In this document: positions 33,026-40,965 of the stretch, one piece after another
Numbering within the stretch: position 1 is the stretch's first letter
Layout of the letters: each line of letters starts with the position of its first letter
Source of the DNA: Elusimicrobiota bacterium
Lineage (GTDB): Bacteria > Elusimicrobiota > Elusimicrobia > FEN-1173
Assembly (NCBI GenBank): GCA_016721625.1
Contig: JADKHR010000001.1
Location: forward strand, 1,426,001 to 1,490,000
Length of the DNA stretch: 64,000 nt
Reading direction: 5' to 3'
Notes under the pieces: model-generated
The model's database searches: none
The model's input: the letters and a program-made list of their open reading frames with translations, nothing else
Told to the model about the DNA's origin: nothing
Position numbers and translations under genes: made by a program

Positions 33026-33142
33026 TCAGAATTTCCGGCGGGGCCGATACAAGCGCCGGATCCTGGCGGAGCAGTTCTTGCACAGGAGAGGACGCCATGT
33101 GGCGTTCCGTGGCGTCTTCGGAAGCCCATTTTCCCACCTCAC
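33026..33142 (-). CDS. Possible 38-residue CxxC protein
   Basis: Tentative. A GTG at 33142 with AAGGAG 7 bases upstream opens a short frame with PLLCKNCSARIRRLYR, one CxxC and a basic tail. It starts 26 bases after comM on the same strand and codon third positions are GC-rich like the genome. A second overlapping frame in the same direction also gives a 44-residue protein-like peptide, so the choice is not secure. Confidence 0.3.
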   Translation of the reverse strand: MRWENGLPKTPRNATWRPLLCKNCSARIRRLYRPRRKF

Positions 33143-33167
33143 GAGGGTCTCCTTTTCATCACGCCTT

Positions 33168-34688
33168 TCACGCCAGCGGGCGGTCGAGCGTGCGATAGCC
33201 GACAGCCTCCGCCACGTGTTCTTCCCTGAGGGCGACGTCGCCCGTCAAATCCGCGATTGTCCGGGCGACTTTGAGGATCCGATCGAAAGACCGGGCCGAA
33301 AGCCCCAGCCGCGACACGGCGGCTTTGAGCAGGGTTTTTGATCCCGCGTCCAGCTTGCAATGGAGTTTGACTTCCTTGACGCCCATGAGGGCGTTCGCCC
33401 CCGCGCCGCGGGGCCCCAAGCGCGCCCGTTGGCGCCCCCGGGCCGCGAGAACCCGTTCCCGCACAGCGGCTGTTCCCTCAGAGGGGGGAGGATCCTCCGT
33501 CAACTCCGCCAGGCGGAGGGCGGGGACTTCGATGTGCATATCAATCCGGTCCAGAAGCGGCCCTGAAATTTTTGCCCGATATTTCCGAATGGCGAAGGGC
33601 GCGCAGACGCATTCCCGGTCGGGATGTCCCTCGTAGCCGCAGGGACAAGGGTTCATGGCGGCCACCAGAGTGAAACGGGCTGGAAAGGAAACAGTCTTGG
33701 CCGCGCGGGAAACCGTTACCGCCCCCTCTTCCAAGGGCTGGCGAAGGACCTCCAGAACGTGGCGGTCGAATTCCGGCAGTTCATCCAAGAAAAGGACCCC
33801 GTTGTGCGCCAGTGAGACCTCGCCGGGCCGCGGGATGGACCCGCCCCCCACCAGAGCCACATCGGAAATCGTGTGGTGAGGGCTCCGGAAAGGGCGCTCG
33901 CCCATGGGCGCGGAAGGGCCCAAGCCCGCCACCGAGTGGATTTTTCTCGTCACCAAAGACTCCTCAAAATCCATGGGCGGCAAGAGCCCCGGGAGCCGGC
34001 GGGCCAGCATGGTTTTGCCTGAACCCGGCGGGCCGATCATGAGGATATTGTGGGCCCCCGCCGCGGCCACTTCCAACGCCCGTTTGGCGAACAGTTGCCC
34101 CCGCACATCAGCAAAGTCGAGCCCGTTCTCCATAGGAACCGCGACCGCCACAGGGCGGGGCGTCGGGGGAGGGGACCACTCGCCGCGCAGGTAACGGAGG
34201 GCTTCTTCGAGGCTCCTGACGGGAACCAACGTCAACCCTTCCACCACGGCCGCCTCGGCCGCGTTCGAGGCAGGCAGAAGGAGGGCCTCGAAACCTTGGT
34301 CCCGCGCCGCCAACGCGATGGAAAGAACGCCCCGCACGGGGCGCACTCGCCCATCCAGAGCCAACTCACCGATTAAAACGTGCTTCGCCACGCGATCCGC
34401 GGGCACCAGACCCTCGGCCGCCAGAACCCCCACCGCGATCGGAAGGTCGAAGGCCGTCCCCTCTTTCTTGACATCGGCGGGCGAGAGATTGACCGTCACA
34501 CGACGCACGGGAAAATCAAAACCGGAGTTCCGCACCGCCGCCACCACGCGGTCTTTGGACTCCCGCACGGCCGCGTCCGGAAGGCCGACGGTGGAAAACA
34601 CCGGCAACCCCGGAGAGAGATCGACTTCCACTTGGACGATGAACCCGTCGATTCCGCTCACCGCGGCGCTCATGATTTTGGCCAACAT
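33168..34688 (-). CDS. comM: YifB/ComM-family Mg-chelatase-like ATPase
   Basis: AAA+ helicase-like protein that promotes branch migration during natural transformation in characterised relatives. The 506-residue protein has an N-terminal ChlI/Lon-like domain (GLPDAAVRESKDRV, TVNLSPADVKKEG), an ATPase with Walker A GPPGSGKTM and Walker B LFLDELPEFDR, the zinc-type NPCPCGYEGH segment, and the C-terminal Mg-chelatase helical domain. Last large gene of the gltA operon. No other competence genes are seen here. Confidence 0.93.
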   Translation of the reverse strand: MLAKIMSAAVSGIDGFIVQVEVDLSPGLPVFSTVGLPDAAVRESKDRVVAAVRNSGFDFPVRRVTVNLSPADVKKEGTAFDLPIAVGVLAAEGLVPADRVAKHVLIGELALDGRVRPVRGVLSIALAARDQGFEALLLPASNAAEAAVVEGLTLVPVRSLEEALRYLRGEWSPPPTPRPVAVAVPMENGLDFADVRGQLFAKRALEVAAAGAHNILMIGPPGSGKTMLARRLPGLLPPMDFEESLVTRKIHSVAGLGPSAPMGERPFRSPHHTISDVALVGGGSIPRPGEVSLAHNGVLFLDELPEFDRHVLEVLRQPLEEGAVTVSRAAKTVSFPARFTLVAAMNPCPCGYEGHPDRECVCAPFAIRKYRAKISGPLLDRIDMHIEVPALRLAELTEDPPPSEGTAAVRERVLAARGRQRARLGPRGAGANALMGVKEVKLHCKLDAGSKTLLKAAVSRLGLSARSFDRILKVARTIADLTGDVALREEHVAEAVGYRTLDRPLA

Positions 34689-34722
34689 CAGAGTTTGGTT
34701 CCGCTCATAACGTGGGTTGGAG

Positions 34723-35010
34723 TCAATCCCTCTTGATCACCACGGCGCCGGCCAAGGCGCGGGCGAGGGCGGAAGCGCCCGCGTCGGAGGCGGTGTGGAT
34801 CCGGACCCGGCGGGGACGCCGGGACTCGGGCATCTGCGCGATGAAATGGGCCACGGGAAGGAAGTTTCCTCCTTCTCCGTTGCCGATGAAATAGTCGAGG
34901 CTCACTTCCTCCGCTCCGCCGGCTTCGAGGATCGAAAGGGCCTCTTGCACCGTTCGGGCTAAAAGCCACCCGGGAGGTGGCGACCGAAGGTCATCCACAA
35001 AGAGCCTCAC
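34723..35010 (-). CDS. Cyclic-phosphate-processing receiver-like (cREC) protein
   Basis: A 95-residue protein that is one degenerate receiver-type domain: LFVDDLRSPPPGWLLARTVQEAL at the N terminus, EEVSLDYFIGNGEGG in the middle and RVRIHTASDAGA. This is the pattern of the cREC family proposed to act on cyclic phosphates in RNA or nucleotide processing; that activity is from the family, not shown here. It overlaps the upstream SNase gene by 4 bases and precedes comM by 34. Confidence 0.7.
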   Translation of the reverse strand: MRLFVDDLRSPPPGWLLARTVQEALSILEAGGAEEVSLDYFIGNGEGGNFLPVAHFIAQMPESRRPRRVRIHTASDAGASALARALAGAVVIKRD

Positions 35011-35678
35011 GCGCGAGCTCGGCGCTTACGCCGTGGTTTTCGTTTTTCAGGCACGGGATCGCCGGACCAGAGACACCCTATTTTGGCGTCCCTCGCCTTC
35101 GCTTCCAGGGCGACGATGCGGTCACGAAATCCTCCATCCCGTTTCCAGGCTCTGCCCAACCCCTCCGCCACCAGCTGGGCGTCCACGCTCAGGCCCAAGT
35201 CGGTGAATACATAGGCCAGGAGCCGCCCATGGGCGTCCCGTTCGCGCTCGTCAAAAGCCAGGCGCACCGCGCCTCCGGCCAGGGCGCGGTTGCGGGCCGT
35301 GGCTTCGTCGTAGCAGGGTTGCCCCCGCTCGGTGGTGTCGACGCCGTAATAGCGCAAATAGGTCGGTTGGTCTTGCCAAAGGATTTCGGCGGTGTCGCCG
35401 TCCACGATGCGCAGGATGGCAACTTTGGGCAGGCGCTCCGGCTGGGCGCAAAAAAGGCCTTCGGGTTTGTCCAGGAGGGAGATGTCTCGCGTGGAAACGG
35501 AATGGGTTCGTTTCGGAGATCGGGGGTTCCAGAAAAAAACCACCGCTCCACCCAAAACCATCCAAGCCAAGGGGGCCCAAAGGCGCCACACGGGAAGACG
35601 ACGGTTTCCGGATAACAGTTCGGCGTCCGTCTTGAAGGCGGGGGGGAGGGGTCCGTCGGTCAAAGGACGGACACCCAA
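35007..35678 (-). CDS. Membrane-anchored thermonuclease-like protein
   Basis: A 223-residue SNase-fold nuclease. One membrane helix near residues 32-50 (LWAPLAWMVLGGAVVFFW) is followed by the nuclease core: ILRIVDGDTAEI, LRYYGVDTTERGQ, RDAHGRLLAYVF and VAEGLGRAW. These carry the calcium-binding Asp pair and the Arg and Glu residues of staphylococcal nuclease. Located in the periplasm or on the cell surface. It follows gltA by 1 base and is coupled to the cREC gene. Confidence 0.85.
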   Translation of the reverse strand: MGVRPLTDGPLPPAFKTDAELLSGNRRLPVWRLWAPLAWMVLGGAVVFFWNPRSPKRTHSVSTRDISLLDKPEGLFCAQPERLPKVAILRIVDGDTAEILWQDQPTYLRYYGVDTTERGQPCYDEATARNRALAGGAVRLAFDERERDAHGRLLAYVFTDLGLSVDAQLVAEGLGRAWKRDGGFRDRIVALEAKARDAKIGCLWSGDPVPEKRKPRRKRRARA

Positions 35679-35679
35679 G

Positions 35680-36822
35680 TTAAGGGCGTTGCTCCAGTGG
35701 GACGAAGGGACGGTCGGTGGGACCCACGTAATCGGTGCGGGGCCGGATCAGACGATTGTCGGCCAACTGTTCAAAAATATGGGCGCACCAACCGGCGACC
35801 CGGCCGGCGGCGAAAACCGTCGTAAACATGTCCATGGGAACCCCCATCATATAGAGCACCGAGGCGGAGAAAAAATCCACGTTGGTGTAAATATTTTTCC
35901 GCCGTTGAACGGCTTCGGCCACCTTGATGGAAATGTTGTACCACCGCATGTCGCCCCGAACCTGGGAAAGCCGGTGCGACATGGCGCGGAGCGGCACCGA
36001 CCGGGGGTCTTCGACTTTGTAAACCCGATGACCGAACCCCATGATCTTGCGTTTCTCCTGAATGGCTTTTTCTATCCAGGTATCGACTTTGGCGGGATCG
36101 GCGATTTCCAAAAACATCTCCATGGCCTTCTCGTTGGCGCCCCCATGCAAAGGTCCCTTGAGAGCCCCCAGCGCTCCGGCCACGGCGGAATGCATATCCG
36201 ACAAGGTGGAGATAATGACCCGCGCCGTGAAGGTCGAGGCGTTCAAATCGTGGTCGGCCAGGAGGGATAAATACATGTCCATCGCCTCGACGCTCAGAGG
36301 GTCGGGCTTCTGGCCCGTGATCATGTAGAGAAAGTTGGCGGAGTGCCCCAGGGTGAGGTCCGGCGCGATCGGAGCCTGTCCGCGGCGGATGCGGTCCCAG
36401 GCGGCGGCCAGGGTGGCCATGCGCGCCACCAGCCCCACCGCTTTCCGGCGAAGGGCCCCCGGCGATTCGTCCGAAGCGTCCGGGGCGAGCATCCCCAAAA
36501 GGGTGATACCTTCCCGTAGAACATCCATGGGGTGGCAATTCTTGGGGAATTTCTCCAAGAGGGACAGGACCTCGCCGGGCAAAGCGCGGCTCTCGGCCAG
36601 GGATTGGGAAAATATTTTGAGCTGGGATCGGTTCGGGAGGTCGCCTTCCCAGAGGAGATAGGCCACCTCTTCGAAAGAGATCTTGCCGGCCATGGCCACG
36701 GCATCGTAGCCCTTATACAACATCCGGCCCTTAATGCCGTCTAGGAACGTGATCGAGGAGGGCCCGACGACCACATCTTCGAGCCCTTTCGGGACGTGCA
36801 ATTCTTTGGGGGTGTCGGTCAT
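35680..36822 (-). CDS. gltA: Citrate synthase
   Basis: Condenses acetyl-CoA and oxaloacetate to citrate. The 380-residue protein has catalytic His in PLHGGANEKAME and GFGHRVYK and Asp in NVDFFSASV. Its size and the short N terminus match the type I/2-methylcitrate-like subgroup, so citrate and methylcitrate synthase cannot be fully separated. I use ATG 36822; the upstream ATG at 36840 lies in the promoter. First gene of gltA-SNase-cREC-comM. Confidence 0.92.
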   Translation of the reverse strand: MTDTPKELHVPKGLEDVVVGPSSITFLDGIKGRMLYKGYDAVAMAGKISFEEVAYLLWEGDLPNRSQLKIFSQSLAESRALPGEVLSLLEKFPKNCHPMDVLREGITLLGMLAPDASDESPGALRRKAVGLVARMATLAAAWDRIRRGQAPIAPDLTLGHSANFLYMITGQKPDPLSVEAMDMYLSLLADHDLNASTFTARVIISTLSDMHSAVAGALGALKGPLHGGANEKAMEMFLEIADPAKVDTWIEKAIQEKRKIMGFGHRVYKVEDPRSVPLRAMSHRLSQVRGDMRWYNISIKVAEAVQRRKNIYTNVDFFSASVLYMMGVPMDMFTTVFAAGRVAGWCAHIFEQLADNRLIRPRTDYVGPTDRPFVPLEQRP

Positions 36823-36831
36823 AGCGTGGGG

Positions 36832-36860
36832 ATTATACAAACGCCGGGGCCGAGGCTCAA
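36832..36860 (-). promoter_or_regulatory. gltA promoter, near-leaderless
   Basis: On the minus strand TTGAGC (36860-36855), 17 bases, TATAAT (36837-36832). The start codon is 9 bases after the -10 box. Confidence 0.7.
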
Positions 36861-36882
36861 GCGGCTTGTTTCTTTTTAAAAT

Positions 36883-37362
36883 TCAACTCAGCGACCGGGT
36901 GACCTTTTTCACGTGATAAAGCAGGGGACCGGAGGCCAGCTTGATCGTGACCTGTTCGCCTTCCTTGTGCCCCAGCAAGGCCTGGGCCACGGGGGACTGG
37001 ACGGAAATGCGGCCCTTGGAAAAATCCGCCTCCGCCGCGTCCACCAGCGTATACTCGATGTCCTCCCCCGATTTCACGTCTTTCAAATGAGCCGTCGCGC
37101 CGATCCGGATCTCGCCGGACTGAACGTTCGATTCGTCGATGATTTGCGCGAAACGAAGCTTCTCTTCCATTTCATTGATGCGCCGTTGGACCTTGGCCTG
37201 TTCTTCTTTGGCGGCATGGTATTCCGCGTTTTCCTTCAGGTCGCCCTTCTCCCGCGCCTCCCCGATCTCCCCGCTCAACTCCCCCCGCCGCTCTTTCAAG
37301 CGGGCCAAATCTTCCCTCAGTTTTTCGTATCCCTGTCGCGATAAAAACGTCTCGCCAGCCAT
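36883..37362 (-). CDS. greA: Transcription elongation factor GreA
   Basis: Stimulates RNA cleavage by backtracked RNA polymerase. The 159-residue protein has an N-terminal coiled coil with the acidic tip EKGDLKENAEYHAAKE, whose Asp and Glu residues enter the polymerase channel, and a C-terminal FKBP-like domain (SPVAQALLGHKEGEQV). A TATAAT box lies on the minus strand at 37413-37418, and GGGGAGGGG precedes the ATG. Confidence 0.96.
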   Translation of the reverse strand: MAGETFLSRQGYEKLREDLARLKERRGELSGEIGEAREKGDLKENAEYHAAKEEQAKVQRRINEMEEKLRFAQIIDESNVQSGEIRIGATAHLKDVKSGEDIEYTLVDAAEADFSKGRISVQSPVAQALLGHKEGEQVTIKLASGPLLYHVKKVTRSLS

Positions 37363-37513
37363 GGCGCCCCTCCCCTTAAATTAAATCACCCGCGCCAACC
37401 GTTGCGCCTTCCATTATACCAAATGGAGTGTCACCGCCGACCCAAGCAGAAAGGAACGCGAGTTCCCGGTGCCACCCCAGGATAGAGGAATGTCCCCCCA
37501 TGTTCAGATCAAA

Positions 37514-39373
37514 TTATTTCTCAATCCACCAGAGGACCGGCCAGAATCCATATTGGAGGGCCTGAGCCCGGACCGTGGCTTCCATCGCCGGAGCCCGAAA
37601 ATCCCCAGATTTCTGAAGGAGCCGATAGAGGTGATAACGGGCCAGGACATTCTCGGGCCATTCTTTGAGAAGGAGACGGAGCCCGGCCTCTGCTTCTCCA
37701 TATTTCCCTTGCCGGAATTCCAACTGGGCCAGCCGGTCCTGGGCGCTTGGCATTCCGTGGATTTGCGAAACCGCTTCCTCAAAGGAGACCCTGGCGGCGT
37801 CCAAACGCCCCTGGTCAAGAAGGAGAATCCCGTTCTTGAACTTCCTGAGAGCCCCCCCGAACGGGCCTGGATCGGCGACGATCCGATAGAGAGTCTTTCC
37901 GTCGAGTTCAAACCGCCGCACCGGTTCGTACCACCGCCGGTAAGAAATCAACATATTCCACGGCCGGGTCCAATCGTTGGGACTCGGGGGCCCAAGGCCG
38001 GAAGAATCCAGCGGAGGAAGGTCATCGAGCAACACGTGGGTGGCGCCCGTTTGGATAAGACCTGAAAGGAACGGCTCTGGGTCATAGGTGAGGGTCAACG
38101 CCACACCTGGCAAACCTGTGTTCAAAAACATGGTGTGAGGAAATCGGGCGGCCACGACGGCCTCTTTCGGAAGGTTTTCCTTCATCCAACGATACGTGGC
38201 CGTCGGCAAGGCGGGCCCGCGCCCGGCCCGATGCCTGGCGTTGGCGTCGAAAGTCATGGCGATGGAAAGAAAAAGGCTGGAGACCAGGAAAACCGTGGTC
38301 CATCGTGGGCCGATCAATCCACGAAGTCCGAGGAAAAGAAAGAGCAGGGAGGGGGGCACGAGCGGAAGAAAATAGCGGAAGTCCGATTGGACCCAGAACA
38401 AGAGGAACACCAGATGAAAGACGAAGAAAAAGGCCCAGGACCTGAGGGGAGTGAACAGAGCTCGTATCCACCCCCACCCGAGGGCCCCCCACACAAAAAT
38501 CTTGCCGACCCAGAGGAGCCACGGCGCCGACGGCGACCACCGGCCCAGGGGAAAAGCGCAGAAGTGAAAAAAGGTGTCCCTGTAATCCCTCGCGTTTTGG
38601 GCCACCCGATTCAAATATACCCCGGCGGGAGCTCCTTCGAAAGTCCCGCGCAGAGTCGAGAAGAAAAAGTTCGTCCCTTGCGCCCGCCCGACCCACATCA
38701 GGGCCAGAAGTCCCTGAAAAACAAATCCACTGACCAAAATCAAGACACATCGACGAAAATTTTTCCGGAGCAGGCTGTCCAAAGCGAGCGCCGCGACAAG
38801 AACGAGTCCCGTGGGTCGCACCCAGCAGGCGTAGCCGGCGACCAGGGCCAAAACCAGGTCCCCTTTTTTAACCCAAACAGCGTGAAGAGACAACGCCACC
38901 ACGCAAAGAAGGAGGAATAAAGGATCCGACAACAAGGTCGACGCGTAACGGGCGGGAATTGGTTGGGAAGCCCACCAGACAACTAAGCCGAAAGCGGTAA
39001 GAGGCCCAAGAGTTTTTTGGAAACACCACCCTCCCGCCACCACGGCCCCCATCGTGACGACCAACGAGAGCGCCTTTCCCGCGCCGTAACAGGTCCCCCA
39101 GCTGAACAGAGATAAAAGAAGGGGATAGCCCGGCTGGTAGTTGACCGGCGGGGCGGCGGAAGGAGCGCTAGCAAGAATGAAGGTCCCTCTGCGAAAAGAT
39201 TGAGATAGAAGCCAATAGATAGAGTCATCGTGGAAATGACCCATGGGATAATAATTCCACAAGAGCGCGCCCAGGAACCCGGCCAATAAAGCAGAAAAGG
39301 CGAGTCCCCCCCGGCCCTTCAACCTCTCGGCACAATACGTTCCGTAGACTGAAAAAGGGCGGGGCATTAACAC
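37514..39373 (-). CDS. Polytopic membrane protein with TPR-like tail (GT39/GT83-like)
   Basis: A 619-residue protein with about ten membrane helices in residues 25-375, a first periplasmic loop containing FHDDSIYWLLSQS with the Asp pair typical of GT-C glycosyltransferases that use lipid-linked sugars, and a C-terminal soluble part with TPR-like helices (ILLLDQGRLDAARVSFEEA, LEFRQGKYGEAEAGLRLLL). The sugar and acceptor are unknown. No SD is seen at the ATG at 39373; the ATG at 39367 is an alternative. Confidence 0.7.
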   Translation of the reverse strand: MLMPRPFSVYGTYCAERLKGRGGLAFSALLAGFLGALLWNYYPMGHFHDDSIYWLLSQSFRRGTFILASAPSAAPPVNYQPGYPLLLSLFSWGTCYGAGKALSLVVTMGAVVAGGWCFQKTLGPLTAFGLVVWWASQPIPARYASTLLSDPLFLLLCVVALSLHAVWVKKGDLVLALVAGYACWVRPTGLVLVAALALDSLLRKNFRRCVLILVSGFVFQGLLALMWVGRAQGTNFFFSTLRGTFEGAPAGVYLNRVAQNARDYRDTFFHFCAFPLGRWSPSAPWLLWVGKIFVWGALGWGWIRALFTPLRSWAFFFVFHLVFLLFWVQSDFRYFLPLVPPSLLFLFLGLRGLIGPRWTTVFLVSSLFLSIAMTFDANARHRAGRGPALPTATYRWMKENLPKEAVVAARFPHTMFLNTGLPGVALTLTYDPEPFLSGLIQTGATHVLLDDLPPLDSSGLGPPSPNDWTRPWNMLISYRRWYEPVRRFELDGKTLYRIVADPGPFGGALRKFKNGILLLDQGRLDAARVSFEEAVSQIHGMPSAQDRLAQLEFRQGKYGEAEAGLRLLLKEWPENVLARYHLYRLLQKSGDFRAPAMEATVRAQALQYGFWPVLWWIEK

Positions 39374-39479
39374 GAGACCGAGAGAGTCAGGACGGCCAAA
39401 ACAACGGAAACGTCTCGCACCAAATCATGTTCTCGGCTGAAAGAACAGCGTGAAGAAACCCTTCATGGACAGGGAACCC

Positions 39480-40892
39480 TTACCCACCGGCCCCGTCCAG
39501 GGTCATGCCGGGTTCCGTCATGGCGCGGGCGTCCAATAGGGTTTCCAATTCTTTTTCCGTCAGGATTTTCTTTTCCAGCGCTACCTGGCGGACGGTTTTT
39601 CCGGAAGCGTAGGCTTCTTTGGCGATCTCGGCGGCTTTGTCGTAACCCACCTTGGGCGCCAGGGCCGTGCACATGGCGAGGCTCTTTTCGATGAACCCTT
39701 CGGCGATGGCTTTGTTGGCCTGGATGCCTTTGACGCATCGGTCGGCTAGGAGCCGGGAGACGTTGGCCAGGATCGCCATGGAAGACAATAAATTATGGGC
39801 GATCATGGGCTTCATGACGTTCAGCTCGAAATTGCCGGACTGGCCCCCGACGGTGATGGCCACGTCGGCGCCGATGACCTGGGCGCAGACCATGGCCACG
39901 GCCTCCGGGATCACGGGGTTGACCTTGCCCGGCATAATGGAACTGCCGGGCTGGAGAGAAGGCAACTCAATTTCGCCGATCCCGCACCGAGGACCCGAGG
40001 ACAACCAGCGCAGATCGTTGGCTATTTTCATAAGGGAAACGGCGACCGTTTTGAGCGCCCCGCTGGTTTCCACGCAAGCGTCCCGCGCCGCCAAGGCCTC
40101 AAACCGAGAGGGCGCGCCGACGAAAGGAAGGCCGGTCTCCGCCCCCAGCTTTTTGATGACCCCATCGATAAAAGCGGGGTTCGCGTTCAACCCGGTGCCC
40201 ACCGCCGTGCCGCCCAGGGCCAGTTCGGCCAAGTGGGGAATGCAGTTTTTTAAACGTTGAATGCTGTGAGCGACCTGGCTGGCGTAGCCTCCAAACTCCT
40301 GGCCCAACCTCATGGGCACGGCGTCCTGGAGGTGGGTGCGCCCGATTTTAAGAATACCGTCGAAAGCGATGGCTTTTTCTTCCAAAGCGGCGCGCAGGAC
40401 GCCCAAGGCGGGGACCAATTCTTTCACCAACGACTCCAACGCGGCCACGTGGATGGCGGTGGGGATGACATCGTTGGAGGACTGTCCGCGGTTGACGTGG
40501 TCGTTGGGGTGTACGGGCGACTTAGCGCCCCGCTGACCGCCCAAAAGTTCATTGGCCCGGCTGGCGATGACCTCGTTGGCGTTCATGTTGGTGGAAGTGC
40601 CGGAACCCGTTTGAAAAATGTCCACCGGGAATTGGTCGTCCCATTTTCCCTCCGCCGCTTCCGCGGCCGACCGACCCACGGCCTCGCCGATGGTCTTATC
40701 CAAAAAGCCCAATTCCACATTGACCTGGGCCGCGCACTTTTTGATGAGGGCCAGCGCCCGAATGAACGACCGGGGGAAACGCCAGCCGCTCACGGGAAAG
40801 TTTTCGACGGCGCGCAACGTCTGTATCCCGTAAAGCGCATCGGCGGGAACTTCCTTGGGGCCTAAAGAATCTTTTTCAGTACGGGTTTTCAT
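39480..40892 (-). CDS. fumC: Class II fumarase
   Basis: Interconverts fumarate and malate. The 470-residue protein has the fumarase/aspartase signature GSSIMPGKVNPV, the GSGTSTNMNANEVI substrate segment, VHPNDHVNRGQSSND and GRTHLQDAVP. The residues fit fumarase; aspartate ammonia-lyase is the alternative, but the typical fumarase length and the HPNDHVN segment favour fumarase. A TAGAAT-type -10 lies about 35 bases upstream. Confidence 0.93.
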   Translation of the reverse strand: MKTRTEKDSLGPKEVPADALYGIQTLRAVENFPVSGWRFPRSFIRALALIKKCAAQVNVELGFLDKTIGEAVGRSAAEAAEGKWDDQFPVDIFQTGSGTSTNMNANEVIASRANELLGGQRGAKSPVHPNDHVNRGQSSNDVIPTAIHVAALESLVKELVPALGVLRAALEEKAIAFDGILKIGRTHLQDAVPMRLGQEFGGYASQVAHSIQRLKNCIPHLAELALGGTAVGTGLNANPAFIDGVIKKLGAETGLPFVGAPSRFEALAARDACVETSGALKTVAVSLMKIANDLRWLSSGPRCGIGEIELPSLQPGSSIMPGKVNPVIPEAVAMVCAQVIGADVAITVGGQSGNFELNVMKPMIAHNLLSSMAILANVSRLLADRCVKGIQANKAIAEGFIEKSLAMCTALAPKVGYDKAAEIAKEAYASGKTVRQVALEKKILTEKELETLLDARAMTEPGMTLDGAGG

Positions 40893-40965
40893 GGGGACCT
40901 CGAAGGATTGGTTTAAGGATTGAATTAAAGGAGGATTCTACCAAAATTGTTATCATAGCCCCGCC

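Noticed and set aside
39472..39497. GGGAACC-N16-GTC match as an ECF promoter
   Set aside because: It lies within the fumC 3' end and faces no gene on that strand; it shows how loose that pattern is.
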